Source: Dryomyza anilis | Lineage: Eukaryota; Arthropoda; Insecta; Diptera; Dryomyzidae | Direction of reading: 5' to 3' | NCBI GenBank assembly: GCA_951804985.1 | Contig: OX638135.1 | Coordinates: 8,998,858 to 9,062,857, forward strand | Length of the DNA stretch: 64,000 nucleotides | Shown here: in pieces, positions 1-13,020 of the stretch | How positions within the stretch are numbered: the stretch's first letter is position 1 | Layout of the letters: each line of letters starts with the position of its first letter | Position numbers and translations under genes: made by a program | The notes under the pieces: model-generated | Database searches by the model: none | The model's input: the letters and a program-made list of their open reading frames with translations, nothing else | What the model was told of the DNA's origin: nothing

Positions 1-775
1 TCTGATGGATACGGCCATGTTAAAGTTAGGTATTTCGATTTAGATAAGTTATTTTTCACTTTAGAATACGACTCCGAGGTGTTCAAGATAAGGCTGATTG
101 GCGCATATTCATAAACAATATAAATTCGACTTCAGACGCGGAGTAATTTTTATTGAATTGAAAGAAAATGAATCAAATGCATTTTTATTTATTCTACAAT
201 TAAAAGAGTATCCTGGTACATCCTGGTATACATTGCCATCGTCTTTTTAAATCCGTCGAAGGCCAAATTATCCGACCGGCGACGCTATCATCAAAGTAAA
301 CTCTGAAAAGAAATATTTTCCATCACGTGTTGATAATTTCAATCGCGGTAAATTTTATTTTCACTTTTACCATTAAAATCTATTATTTGATGAGTTGACA
401 CTTTTTTAAATCATTGGATTTACTTAATTGTTGTAGATAAATCGAGCGTAAGAAAAATGTAAGTCATTTTTCATTTTTATGGTAGTTAAATGTCAAAATA
501 CCTCAAAATTTTGCTGCAAATGTGAAGAACTCAGGATGTTTGCTATCAGTCAACTGTAAATATCTCAATTTTCATTGCTATTGTGTCAAAAATCTCGTAA
601 CTATCTGCATATATGTCATATTAAAAAAATATTAATAGTTTTGCTGCAACTTTATTGAAACTTATGGGATGTTTGAATATTTGCTACAAGGCGTAAATTT
701 AAAAGAATAATTGCAGCAAGACTTTCATAAACATCTTGTTTTCTTAGTGTATAAGGGTATATAAAAGTATTTGGT
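1..775. other. AT-rich sequence, no gene seen
   Basis: No coding exon, RNA gene or bounded mobile element could be supported here on either strand. The sequence is AT-rich with short homopolymer runs. Confidence 0.5.
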
Positions 776-917
776 TCGCACCGATATGGACCAGGAAAAA
801 TAAAAATTGTATGTTTGAGCGCATCAGGCGAATTCGCGCGTTATTTTGTTTTGTAAATGTCTCGCCTGATGCGCTCAAACATACAATTTTTATTTTTCCT
901 GGTCCATACCGGTGCGA
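776..917. repeat. Near-perfect 56-bp inverted repeat (hairpin)
   Basis: The left arm (776-831) and right arm (862-917) are reverse complements with one visible mismatch (CCGATATGG against CCGGTATGG). They are separated by a 30-bp spacer. The arm contains GTTTGAGCGCATCAGGCGA. A transcript would fold into one long stem. It could be a foldback MITE, a palindromic duplication, or a source of small RNA. No target-site duplication was identified. Confidence 0.9.
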
Positions 918-1679
918 GCAATGTAAAAACCGTTACTACAAATACAAAGTGCGTGCCTTTGAAATTTAAAAATACCTTAATCCAAAAAAAAACCTGTCAT
1001 AAAAACACGTTAATTTTGTTTAATTTTTTTTTTTTTTTTATTTTAACTAACAAAATAATATGAATTAACGCCTTTGTTACATAAACGAAAAGCGATACAA
1101 TTCGATAACAGGACACAATATCACGCATCGATTTGTATTCACCGAGTTCCCTTATAAATTCATATATGCTATCGACTGGCATGGTTCTATTATAGATCTA
1201 ACCATATATTTTTTCTTATTTTTTTTATCGCCAAAAATTAGGTAAATTAGCAAAATTGGCAAACATGTGAATCTAGTTGTAACGAATAACAAAAGATGGT
1301 GAGATAAATTGTTTAGCATAATTAGTAAAGATACGCGATCAAATATCAACTTAACAAGCTTTGCATTTTTAGACTCGCTACTTAATATATGAATCCGACA
1401 TAGGGAATATTAATGTTACCTCTATCATTTTAGCGTTATTGCAGGATCAATGGAATAAAAATATGTAAATAAAAAGTTTTAACAGTAAGAATATAATATT
1501 AAAGACATTAGAGGTCCACATTTCAAAGTACGCATTTATATTGCTGCGAATATCGCGTAATATTTGCGTACATTTTTGATTGGCTTTTTTAAGCAAATAC
1601 CATTTTTAGCAAATATCATCGCGTAAACTATCTTCGATTAATGATTTTATAGTATTTCTGATTGTCACCTCAAGTATAA
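918..1679. other. AT-rich sequence, no gene seen
   Basis: Poly-T and poly-A runs and only short ORFs are present. Nothing shows coding or structural character strong enough to annotate. Confidence 0.5.
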
Positions 1680-4171
1680 GTCCCGACGTAGCGGAAATCC
1701 GAATCTTCGCTACAAATTCGAATACTCAGGGCAATCATGAGCCTCGTCGTAGCGGATATTTTCATTCGGATTCGGATTTATCTATCATAGGATCCGAATC
1801 GAATTCGAAGTTCGGATTTATGACATCACAGGTTCCGTCGGAACGGATTTTTTGACAGATTTTTGACACTTTTTCTACGAATGCATTGCTGTGTCGGAAT
1901 GTGACTATTTGTGTGAGAAATCTTTGGTTTTGTATTAATTAATAAATTTTGGTTCCAATTCGTGCTCATGTGAAATAATTACAAATGCCGCAAAATCATT
2001 TGCTGTTTATGCTTTAAGTCCGGGGTGCTGGAGATGGCCGTCTGCTACCTACTTATACATCAAGTGGGAGCAGGCCAAAGATCTGATCTTCACTAATTAA
2101 CAAGAAACTACTGTTAACATTGCAAATAAAAAAACATATTTTAATTTTAAAGCAAAAAATTAACAGCCTTATGTTGTAAGTCGTCGATCGACGAAAATCG
2201 TTCAGAATTTGTCTGATTTTTGTGTGAGAAAGTTTTTGTATGCTGTATGTCACAATGTGACGACACAACGTAAGAAATCAAATTGTGCGTATGCTGTACG
2301 AACGATTTCGACGTCAAAATCGCCGATAGCTTCCTAGCTATCGTCGTGGACCAAAAATAAAATTAAAAATTGTCATGACCTCTTAAATGAATCTAAAGTG
2401 ACGAAACACATTTTTTTTCGCAATTTGATCCTCTGGTACCCCACAAAAATCAATAACTCAAACCCGACGAAACTCGTTCCAACAAGTACATTTTTTGGAT
2501 ATTGCGAAAAATGCACCAATAATAAAAAATAAAAAGACAGTACTATGCGCAATAATGATATATGTGTGATTGAAAAAAAAAATTACCAAATGGTTTCCTC
2601 AAAAAAAAAAGAAAAACTGTTTCGGTCGATATACTGTTCTCTATTTTTAGGCGTTAACACGAAACCCCTCTGCAAAAAGTATTTTTTATTTTGTCATATG
2701 CCGTCCATTTAAAGTACCGTGGCAATTATTATTTTTTTAATTACAGCCGTGGTAATGATAAATTAACAAGGAATTTTCAAGGAATCTTGCAAACATTTTT
2801 TTTTTGTTTTAAATTTGTTTTATTTTTATTTTGATTGTCAAAGATATGTTTTTTGAGTTGCCAAATACATAAATTATCAAAAAAACGTAAACAATTGTAT
2901 TGAAAATTGTCTTTGCTAAATACCAAAACATTGATTGGAAACGCGAAATTGAGAACATTGAGAGACTACCTAACGGCGGACGAATGTGGCGTAAAGCTCG
3001 ACGAACCAATACGTAATATATACAGCATACAATTTTATTATGTATGTGAGTGAAAACCTGACGAAATGTGTCACTCATGAAATTATACAGCATAAGGCTG
3101 TAATTCATTTCACTTGTGTTTGGTTTAACAAAAATATTAAAATTAGAAAATGTTAATTAGTTAAATATATTTCTCCACTGCGCGACTCTTGCTGAATCTG
3201 TGACGCACTGCATGCGCGTGGATTTGCCGCTATGTCGCTCTAAATTTCCAAAGTGCTGTATGGGACAAGGCGCCCGCGGCTGCATTCCGCTGGCGATACT
3301 CGTCGACAATGAGGTGGCGCTCAGCGGTGAGGATGAGGTGACGCTTTATTGCAACAGCAACGTGCTGCCCTTTGGTCTGCTCGAGAACAAGTAGATCATT
3401 CAGTTCTGGCTACAACGCCTGTGAGATAGCGCAATGTCGCTCACTGCCACATTTTCAGCATGGGCTAGAGCTGGTTTTGCGCGAGGTGGCCGAAGCAAAC
3501 AGTCCAGCCAAACCACATTGCTGCTCAGCACACTTTTTATGAGATTTCGCTTTGGCCATATTTTTAGTCGATGGCCGGCAATCCGAAGAATCTCTTGCAC
3601 CAGTGTCCGATAAATCTATAGCCGTCGGTCCGTATCGAGCGCGAATTTCAAGTGGGAGCTGGTCACAGCTCCGATACTCTTCCATAGGTCTATCGATTCA
3701 ATTAAATCAATCGCATATTTGCAAACAAATTAAACAAAACGAAATTTTAACAATTTGTTGCAAATTTAAGACAAATGATTTTAATTTTTGTTGGTAAATT
3801 TCCACCAATTTGACTTACACGGCTGATTTCGAATATTCGAAGTTATATTTTTGTATTGGCAATGCGGAATTCTATTCCGCACGGAACTCATAATTGTTAA
3901 ACATTCGTATTCGTATCGGAGATTCGGATTCGGATTTTTTCTACGACAGGCCTCATGATTGCCCTGATTATTTAGCTATGCTAGAATCCGTGTGTAAAGT
4001 AAACCTAACCGTTTCCGTCGAAAACATCGGTTTTATGTCAAATCAGTTGAAAAATATTATTAAATTCTCTTCCACACGGATGCTATGATGTATTTTTTAA
4101 ATTTCGAATAAGATTCGGATCTCTGAATAAACAAATCCGAATCCGAATGAAAATGTCCGCTACTACGGGAC
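1680..4171. mobile_element. Nested TIR DNA elements (non-autonomous)
   Basis: Two concentric inverted-repeat pairs are visible. The outer pair is GTCCCGACGTAGCGGA (from 1680) against the complement of TCCGCTACTACGGGAC (ending 4171). The inner pair begins CAGGGCAATCATGAG at 1727 and ends with TCATGATTGCCCTG at 3966. Both share subterminal GTCGTAGCGGA and ATTCGGATTCGG motifs. The inner CAGGG terminus is hAT-like, but no matching 8-bp TSD was found. Parts of the same sequence recur at 4563-9215 and 19810-20017, so this is an interspersed family. No transposase ORF is present. Confidence 0.7.
3180..3700 (+). pseudogene. GC-rich gene-like fragment in TIR element, unidentified
   Basis: This stretch is clearly more GC-rich than its surroundings. 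Its longest plus-strand ORF (3200-3394) contains LPLCRSKFPKCCMGQGARG and PLAILVDNEVALSGEDEV. Frames are broken afterwards. A deleted and diverged version lies at 8975-9215 in the second copy of the element, so the fragment travels with the transposon. It may be a captured host-gene piece or a relic of the element's own gene. I do not recognise the protein, and the coding strand is not certain. Confidence 0.4.
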
Positions 4172-4560
4172 ACTGAAATGGGGTGAGTGAATTTTAATAG
4201 CTAAAAATACTTGTAAGATTAAAAACGAAAATAGTAGGGCGCAATCGATATTATTATTTTACGATACACTTTTTATGTTTAAAAACATTGTATATTAAAA
4301 TATATTTTATATAATTTTTTTGTTTTTTTGGCTGTTATATTTTCGAATATTGAGTGAATATCATTAAAATTAAGGTCATAAAATGTTCTAAGTGTACTTA
4401 TTACTCAACCATAGCGACTTCTAGTTCTAAGCTATGTTTAAAATAATATAATGAATAAAAAAATTTACCAAAAAGATAGAGAACAAAGCGTCGCGACGCG
4501 CCGTTCGTAATACGAGAGATAATCAAGTACGATGTGAATGTAAACCGATATGCAGGACAG
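4172..4560. other. Spacer between two related TIR elements
   Basis: AT-rich, with no gene or bounded repeat seen. A short GC-rich spot near 4490-4510 (GTCGCGACGCGCCGTTCG) has no assigned role. Confidence 0.4.
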
Positions 4561-6010
4561 ATATGAGCGTAGTAGATATTTTCATTCGGATTTATCTATC
4601 ATATGATTCGAATCGAATTCGAAGTTCGGAAATATGGTGGCACAGTTTCCGTCGGAATGGATTTTTTGACAGATTTATAACACTTTTTCTACGAATGCAT
4701 TGTTGTGTCGAAATGCTATTCTTTTTGCGAAAAATCTTTTGTTTTAAATTAGGTAATGAATTTTTGTTGTAATTCGTGCTCATGTGAAATAATTACAAAT
4801 GCCATTTGCTGCTTATGTTTTAAAGTCCGCGTTGCTGGAAGCTGGCCAAAAATCTGAACTTCACGAATTAACAAGAAACTACTGTACACATTGCAAAAAC
4901 GTATTTTTATGTTAAAGCATAAAATTAATTACTTTCATTTGTGTTGGGTTAGCAAAAATATAAAAATTAGAAAATGAAAATTATTTAAATTTATGTGTCC
5001 ACCCTAGTGGAAATTTACCCGATGTGCCATAAGGAAATGGTCGGGTTTTTATCGGGTAAGCCCTATTAGAGCAAACATGGCCATTGCCTTCTCATGCCCT
5101 TATCATGCTCACCATACCAGGGTTTATATAATCGATACAGTAAATGGTCCTGATCAAAGCATCATTAGTTGTTCCTCATAAGGAGATTTATATCGGGTAA
5201 TGGTCGGGATTTAATGAGAAAAGTCCTGTCTTTATAAACGGAAACTATCAGAATCCCTCGTTTTAAAATCTTTTTAAAGCCCATATTCGGAACTAACGTT
5301 GATATACATGCTGCAAATCAACGTAAGCCGGCCACCCGTCCGACTAAAACGCACATTTCAGAACTAGAAATTTACAGCTAATAATTTTATTAAATATATA
5401 CATAAATTTAGCTATAGTCCGCGACAAAACAGTTCCATAAAATGAATTAATGCATGTGTCTATGACACATTAAATTAAACATGATTTAAATTAAACACAA
5501 CTGTTCTTAAAAATTTAAGTTTCGTTTTTTCTTATTGAAAAGAACAAAAAACCAAAAGCATTTTGTTAAATCGTACGATTTGGAATTTATGTTGTCTCAT
5601 CAGGATTCGGTGATTGTTAAATTCATATTGCAATCAGTTAAAGTGGTGCAATATGAAGTTTAATTAACCTCAGCGATGTGCAAAGCAATCGACCAGGGGA
5701 AACGCATCACGCTCTGCAAATCTTTGGTGACCATTGGCTTCTCATCAATGCATAGACCAAATCAGACTACACGGTAGATGAGGGATGCATGCATCTTCGG
5801 TTTTTTCAGCAAAGTCAACAGAAGTCCAGTTAACATAATAGCCCAATCCTGGACAGCTCTGACCTTATTGTCAGCATGATTTCTAAATCCATCTCGCCGA
5901 TCATGCAGCTTATTGTGGAGGAGTCTCGCAGCGTTTGCGTGTCTATGATGCCTTTCCATGTCGTCCGAACCAAATGGTTGGAGATAACCTTCATGTCCTT
6001 ATTAAGCTAA

Positions 6011-6721
6011 AACTAGTTGGGAAGGTTAAATCACATGGGAAATTTTAAAGTAGGTGTTATTATGATAGTTAGGATTTTCAAAATTATAGTTGGTCTAAGC
6101 CGACTATAAATACCCTACACATATGTGTGGTAACCATTCAAAGTGGTATATAGATCACCAGGGTATACGAATCCTGAAAATAACTACAAACTTTCCATCC
6201 CTGAAGAATTTTCTTTCATTTGATACCCATATTTACAAATGGGTAGGTGTACCGAATTTCGATTTTTTTTTTGGGAACCACAAGTCGTTTCGTAAGAAAA
6301 CATTATTTTCATGTATTTGAGCATAATGTCAATATATATTTGACCAAAAAAGTTTACTTAAGCACGTATACAGTAAAATTGATTTGCAGATGTAAATTTT
6401 ATATGAGGTATTTGAACATAAGTAGTCAGTTCTCAGGTCACAATAGACCGATCATGATAATTTTCTTGGACAGATAGCTTAGATATATAAGTAATCTAAA
6501 TCTAAAGTTTCATTGCTCTAGCTCTTCAACTTTTTCTGTAATCGTGATTTCAACAGACATACAGAAGGACAGGCAGACAGACGGAGTGACGGACATCGCG
6601 ACTCAGGAGGTTATGCTGATCAAGAATATATATACTTTTCCATACCGGAGATGCTTTTTTCAGGGTGTTACAAACGGCGTACCCAACTGAATATACCCTT
6701 TCACTCTTAGTGTAGGGTATA
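6011..6721 (+). mobile_element. mini-me/DINE-like repeat, family B copy 1
   Basis: Starts around GTTGGGAAGGTTAAATCACA and ends in TAGTGTAGGGTATA. It contains the paired GGTCTAAGCCGACTATAA palindrome, a short GACAGAC tract (a GTCY microsatellite on the other strand) and the core GCTGATCAAGAATATATATA. Near-identical copies lie at 25037-25745 and 26310-27002. The layout of conserved core plus GTCY tract matches published dipteran mini-me elements. The family name is an inference from that layout. The ORFs inside are chance frames. Confidence 0.75.
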
Positions 6722-7440
6722 AAAATGCATATTTTAATTGATTTTCAATAAATTAAAATGAAAAATACTTACAATTTTAATCAAGCCTTATTTCTTTTGA
6801 TGTAGGTTACTTTAGAACAAATCAAAACCTTAAACATTTTCATTTTTCGTTTATAAAAATTAAGAACATATGTTTCTTCTGTCACTTTCAGTAGTTCGCA
6901 GTGTTGCATAAATCCACACTTTATTTTTTTAAATGAAAAATACGAAATAATTTACAGTCGTACTAAATACTTTCTTTCTTTTTTTGTAGAAATGGTGTTT
7001 TGTTTATGAAGTACAAAGCTTATATTTTCAAAATTGTACTATTTCCAATTTTTATAACTCTAGTTTTCTGATAATAAAATTCTCTATATTATTTAAATGA
7101 TTTAAAAAAAATATGGGTTAGTATTTGAAATTTTAAACTCTTCAATGAATTTAAAAAATCAATACTAATAAAATTGACGCATAATGTTAAATTACAATTG
7201 TTATCAAAAACCACGTACAATTTCTTTAACAGCAGTATTCAAAGTACTTTCTCAAACTGCAGTAAACACTGACACAACAGAAAACAGCTGCTTTTGACAT
7301 TTCGCCACCAAAAATTTTCACATTTTGGAGAATGTTGTCTTGTTATTTTGCAAAACATTTTAAAGTGATAAATAATAATAGTTTGGCGCTATATCTTCGA
7401 AAATCATAGGCAGAGCCCTTTCACAACATTTGAGCAGCAA

Positions 7441-8140
7441 TGTAAGTCGTAAAATACATATATAAAAATTACTTTACTAAAACACTTCTAGCGCAGATAG
7501 TCGATAGCAAAAAAAAAACTGGATAAAGCCGAGGATAAGCTGCAGCAGAAGCAGGGGAAACGTCAGGACATTGGCAAGGTTCCCCTGGTGCCGGTTAAGC
7601 TGCAGAGCGCCACCGAATGAGCAAAAAGAACATGGGCATTAAAATTGAAAACTTGGATTTGGCCTTTGGCGACAAGTAGGTCACACACGTTTTAATATAC
7701 TAAAAGATTTTAAAATATGGATTTTTATTTTGTAGAGTGTTGCTGAAAAAGCCAACGTATTGCTGTCCTTCGGACGTCGCTATGGACTGGTCGGCCGGCG
7801 TGGCGATGACAGCACACCCGTGGACAGTATGCTCGAGTGTGACTTTGACCGCACGCACTCAGTGTTGAGCTGACCGATGTCTACGCATAGCTGCTAAACA
7901 TTGAGGCCGACAAGGTGGTGACGCGCGCCTTCATGATATTGGAAGGGTCACGGTTTCGATCCGAACAAGAAGCTGCGTCCCACCAAAACGTTTTCGGGAG
8001 GTTTGGCGTCGGCGCGCGCGCTCTTCTCCCTTCTGCTGTTGACAAAAATGTAGGACAATAAAGCCATTATTTGGTTAGAGAAAGCAAAAGTGGCCGACAA
8101 CAATACAGAGGGGTGCTAACGGTTATCACATTGTAGCAAT
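7441..8140 (+). pseudogene. ABCF3 (GCN20-type) ABC ATPase pseudogene
   Basis: ABCF3 proteins are soluble twin-ATPase ABC proteins linked to translation control. Readable pieces occur in family order: KLDKAEDKLQQKQGKRQD (7519-7572), then MSKKNMGIKIENLDLAFGDK (7617-7676), an apparent intron with GTAGGT donor and TTTTGTAG acceptor (about 7676-7735), GRRYGLVGR, MLECDFDRTHSVLS, NIEADKVVTRAFMILEG, LRPTKTFSGG (ABC signature region) and NKAIIWLE. The Walker A stretch after GLVGR is deleted, and several frameshifts and stops break the frame. Retention of an intron-like gap argues for DNA-level capture rather than a retrocopy. A GTAAGT at 7442 may mark an upstream exon end. Only the first ATPase half is represented. 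Confidence 0.8.
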
Positions 8141-9215
8141 GTTGTGGGACAGTTTTACAGATAGTTGCAGATTCTGCTGTCACAGGCACCTGCACCTACG
8201 TTGCACCAACGCATTAATGGTCAAGTTAGTACGCGAGCAAAGCCGCCGCCATCGAGTTAAAGTTCTCTGTCAGATGGCGAGATTGTGACCCAATTATTAT
8301 GCTTACTTTTCACTATGTCATTTTGCGTCAGTTTCATGTTCGAAAATTTTACAAATTTGTTGGCAATTTCATGCATAATTTAAGAAAAATGATAAATGTT
8401 TGTATTTTTATATCGTTTAACTTTACTTAATGATCATTTTAATATTTGGATAGTTTCGGTGGCGTGATAATAATGTAAATAAAATAATAATGTGAATATG
8501 AAACAAAATGACAGTGATAACCAAGCTTAGACTGATAAATTTATTTTTCATAAATTGATATATGTTGTAATTTTCATATGTAAATCAAAAAATTAATCAT
8601 AAATTTGATTTCTTTGATATATTTCTATAAATCTTATTTACCATTTCTTTATATATTTAAATATGTAATATTTTTAAAATTCTTTTATTAAATACACTGT
8701 ATTACATTTAATACTGAATTTTATTTCATAGGGTATGTGTAGGGTTTTTATAATGAAAACATTTTTATGCTCGGGCTCTGACAATGGTCGGGTAAATAAT
8801 GAAATAGGGAATTACCCGATCAGTACATGATCATGGCCTGAGGTGAGTAAATGATCGGGGCACTGCGTTACAAGGACATCGTGCCCATGATTTGTACCTT
8901 GTTTGGGCCTCGTCATAACCCGATCATCTCAAATAATGACATGAACATGGTCCTATCCAAATATCTACTAGGGCACTGTGCGACTGTCTCTTGCTGAATT
9001 CGTAGTGCACGACATGCGCGTTGACATTTTCATGTACTGGAGCTGGTTCTGCACGAGGTGGTCTTTTATGAGATTTCGCTATGGCCATATTTTTACTCGA
9101 TGATCCGCAATCCAAAGAATCTCTTGCAGCAGTGTCCGGTAAATTTATAGCCATCCGTCCATATCGCGCGAGAATTGCATGTGGGAGCTGACCAAAGATC
9201 CGATACTCGTCCTAG

Positions 9216-10304
<1,089 letters not shown>

Positions 10305-11262
10305 GGGCCATTCCACACCAAATCGACCAAAAAAAGTCATATTTGAGATTTTACCTTTTGGATTTCAATAAAATTTGGGCAACTGATAAAGGGTATCCAG
10401 ATATGTACTATTTCCAGAGATACAGTGGCTCAAAGTTACAAAAAATGGGCCAAAAAGCACTAAGTTTTCGTCAATTTATTATAAATGTTCATGCAAAGTT
10501 TCAAGATGGTATATTTAATAACATAATTTTCTAAATTTTTATTTATTTTTTATATAGAAAAAAAAAATTTGTTCTACAGTAAAAGTTGTAATAATTCCTG
10601 AATTTATATGTAACTCTGATTTCTAAAATGAAGTCAGTTTTATCATATTCAATCTAGTTTTTGAGATATTAATTTTGGCATATAGTTTTTACGATTTTCG
10701 AAAAATGGTATATATCTCAATAACGAGAGACAATTTGATGAAACTGACTTCGAAATCAGAGTTACAAAATCTTGGAAAAATTATTGCTAATTTTACTTTT
10801 GAAAAAAATATTATTTTTTTTTCGATATAAAAAATTTGTAAAAATTTTAAAAATTAATCTTGAAATTTGACATGAACATTTATATTAAATCAACCAAAAT
10901 ATGTGATTTTTTTCAGAATATTAAAAAGGGTCCTTTTTAAGGACATCTATTTGGAAGTGCATGAGTTATTACCACGGGCCACATGTTCAAGTTTAGAAGT
11001 TACAACTTAATTGGTATAAAAGCGTGTTCTATTAGCTTTAAAACGAGCCATCAACGGAGTTTCTGGTATTTCAACTTTAAGAGATATTGAAATATGAACA
11101 ACCATATAAATTTGAATCACTGTATCTCTGGAAGTAGTGGGCGAAAAAATAAAACAAAAATTGATCAATGCATATTTCGATACCCTTTATTAGTTGTGCA
11201 AATTTCATTGAAATCGAAGAACATGAGTTCTAACCGCTGGTCGATTTGGTGTGGAATGGCCC
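10305..11262. mobile_element. TIR element, 958 bp, GGGCCATTCCACACC termini
   Basis: The left end begins GGGCCATTCCACACCAAATC and the right end is its exact complement for about 24 bp. Both are flanked by TATATAT, so the TSD is ambiguous (probably within the TATATAT). Internal pairs such as GAAACTGACTTCGAAATCAG against CTGATTTCTAAAATGAAGTC extend the symmetry, making it partly foldback. The interior (GGGTCCTTTTTAAGGACAT and CACTGTATCTC) recurs in the inverted repeat at 28190-28690. No transposase ORF. Confidence 0.8.
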
Positions 11263-11486
11263 ATATATAAAATAAGTTTCAGATAAAAAAAAACATTTAG
11301 TCAAAATTCTTTTTTACATGAAATATTTTGTATTAAACATTTACAAATTTCTACTGGGTTGATTAGTACAAAGCAGCGTCGACCTGCTCGCATGATCGAC
11401 TGATAGCGTTTGCAGGTCACACAAACTTATTCGCTGAACTCGCTCTAACTCTAAAAATACTCTTACCATTTCCAAGCGCGGTTCCA

Positions 11487-13020
11487 GGGGGGTCCGGGTG
11501 TTGCGATTTCATATTCAAATTTTCCACCTCTACAGAAGGGCGCAAAATATAGAAAAAGGCGCAAAATGTTCAAAAACATAAAATTGCAAATGCGTCTAAT
11601 TTACAAAATTTTTGCGCCTCTACAGAAGGGCGCAAAATATAGAGAAAGGCGTAAAATGTTCAAAAAAGCATAACATTGCAAATGCGTCTAATTTACAAAA
11701 TGTTTGCGCCTCTACAGAAGGGCGCAAAATATAGAGAAAGGCGCAAAATGTTCAAAAAAGCATAAAATTGCAAATGCGTCTAATTTACAAAATGTTTGCG
11801 CCTCTACAGAAGGGCGCAAAATATAGAGAAAGGCACAAAATGTTCAAAAAAGCATAAAATTGCAAATGCGCCCAATTTACAACATTTTTGCGCCTCTATA
11901 GAAGGGCGCAAAATGTAGAGAAAGGCGCAAAATTTTCAAAAAAGCATAAAATTGCAAATCCGCCTAATTTACAAAATGTTTGCGCCTCTACAGAAGGGCG
12001 CAAAATATAGAGAAAGGCGCAAAATTTTCAAAAAAGCATAAAAATGCAAATGCGCCTAATTTACAAAATGTTTGCACCTCTAAAGAAGGGCGCAAAATAT
12101 AGAAAAAGGCGCAAAATGTTCAAAAAAGCATAAAATTGCAAATGAGTCTAATTTACAACATTTTTGCGCCTCTACAGAAGGGCGCAAAATATAGAGAAAG
12201 GCGCAAAATGTTGAAAAAAGCATAAAATTGCAAATGCGCCTAATTTACAAAATTTTTGCGCCTCTATAGATGGGCGCAAAATATAGATAAAGGCGCAAAA
12301 TGTTCAAAAAAGCATAAAATTGCAAATGCGCCTAATTTACAAAATTTTTGCGCCTCTACAGAAGGGCGCAAAATATAGAAAAAGGCGCAAAATGTTTAAA
12401 AAAGCATAAAATTGCAAATGCGCAAAATTTTCAAAAAAGCATAAAATTGCAAATGCACCTAATTTACAAAATTTTTGCACCTCTATAGAAGGGCGCAAAA
12501 TATAGAAAAAGGCGCAAAATGTTCAAAAAAGCATAAAATTGCAAATGCACCTAATTTACAAAATTTTTGCACCTCTATAGAAGGGCGCAAAATATAGAAA
12601 AAGGCGCAAAATGTTCAAAAAAGCATAAAATTGCAAATGCGTCTAATTTACAAAATGTTTGCGCCTCTACAGAAGGGCGCAAAATATAGAGAAAGGCACA
12701 AAATGTTCAAAAAAGCATAAAATTGCAAATGCGCCTAATTTACAAAATTTTTGCGCCTCTATAGAAGGGCGCAAAATGTAGAGAAAGGCGCAAAATTTTC
12801 AAAAAAACGTAAAATTGCAAATGCGTCTAATTTACAAAATTTTTGCGCCTCTATAGATGGGCGCAAAATATAGAGAAAGGCGCAAAATGTACAAAAAAGC
12901 ATAAAATTGCAAATGCGCCTAATTTACAAAATGTTTGCGCCTCGACAAAAGGGCGCAAAATATAGAGAAAGGCGTAAAATTTTCAAAAAAGCATAAAATT
13001 GCAAATGCGCCTATTTTTAG
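11487..13020. repeat. 92-bp tandem satellite, about 16 copies
   Basis: The unit contains GCGCCTCTACAGAAGGGCGC, then AAAATATAGAGAAAGGCGCA and CATAAAATTGCAAATGCG. Consecutive GCGCC starts at 11614, 11706 and 11798 give a 92-bp period. One truncated unit lies near 12420, and the array decays after 13010. Each unit holds inverted TTTGCGCC and GGCGCAAA motifs that can pair. The left boundary (CAGGGGGGTCCGGGTG at 11487) looks like a hAT-type terminus, so the array may be internal to an element. Similar GGCGCAAAA motifs recur at 19618-19690. Confidence 0.9.

Larger units (their letters stand above)
5005..8975. mobile_element. Element with CCCTAGT termini, about 4 kb, carrying an ABCF3 relic
   Basis: The left end reads CCCTAGTGGAAATTTACCCG. 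The complement of the right end reads CCCTAGTAGATATTTGGATA, giving an imperfect TIR of about 15 bp. Both subterminal regions are rich in ATCGGGTAA-type motifs (5040-5210 and 8790-8940). Comparison with the uninterrupted copy at 3180 suggests a short TSD of 2-3 bp (CA or CAC). It contains a mini-me copy (6011-6721) and the ABCF3 pseudogene. No transposase was recognised, so the superfamily is undetermined. Positions 6722-7280 are AT-rich with nothing assignable. Confidence 0.6.
4563..9215. mobile_element. Second copy of the 1.7-kb TIR family, interrupted
   Basis: Positions 4563-5004 match 1735-2060 and the AT-rich stretch before 3180 (for example TTCGAAGTTCGGA and TTCGTGCTCATGTGAAATA). Positions 8976-9215 match the GC-rich block at 3180-3690 with internal deletions. 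Between the two halves sits a different element (5005-8975). The flanks reconnect at the equivalent of the CTCCACTGCGCGAC site in the first copy. The outer ends of this copy are degraded. Confidence 0.65.

Noticed and set aside
5762..5959. Arg/His-rich minus-strand ORF as a transposase remnant
   Set aside because: Locally GC-richer, but no DDE or zinc-finger pattern could be read. It may be relic coding sequence, but this is not supportable.
11521..13020. CRISPR array
   Set aside because: The whole 92-bp unit is conserved with no unique spacers, and this is a eukaryotic genome.
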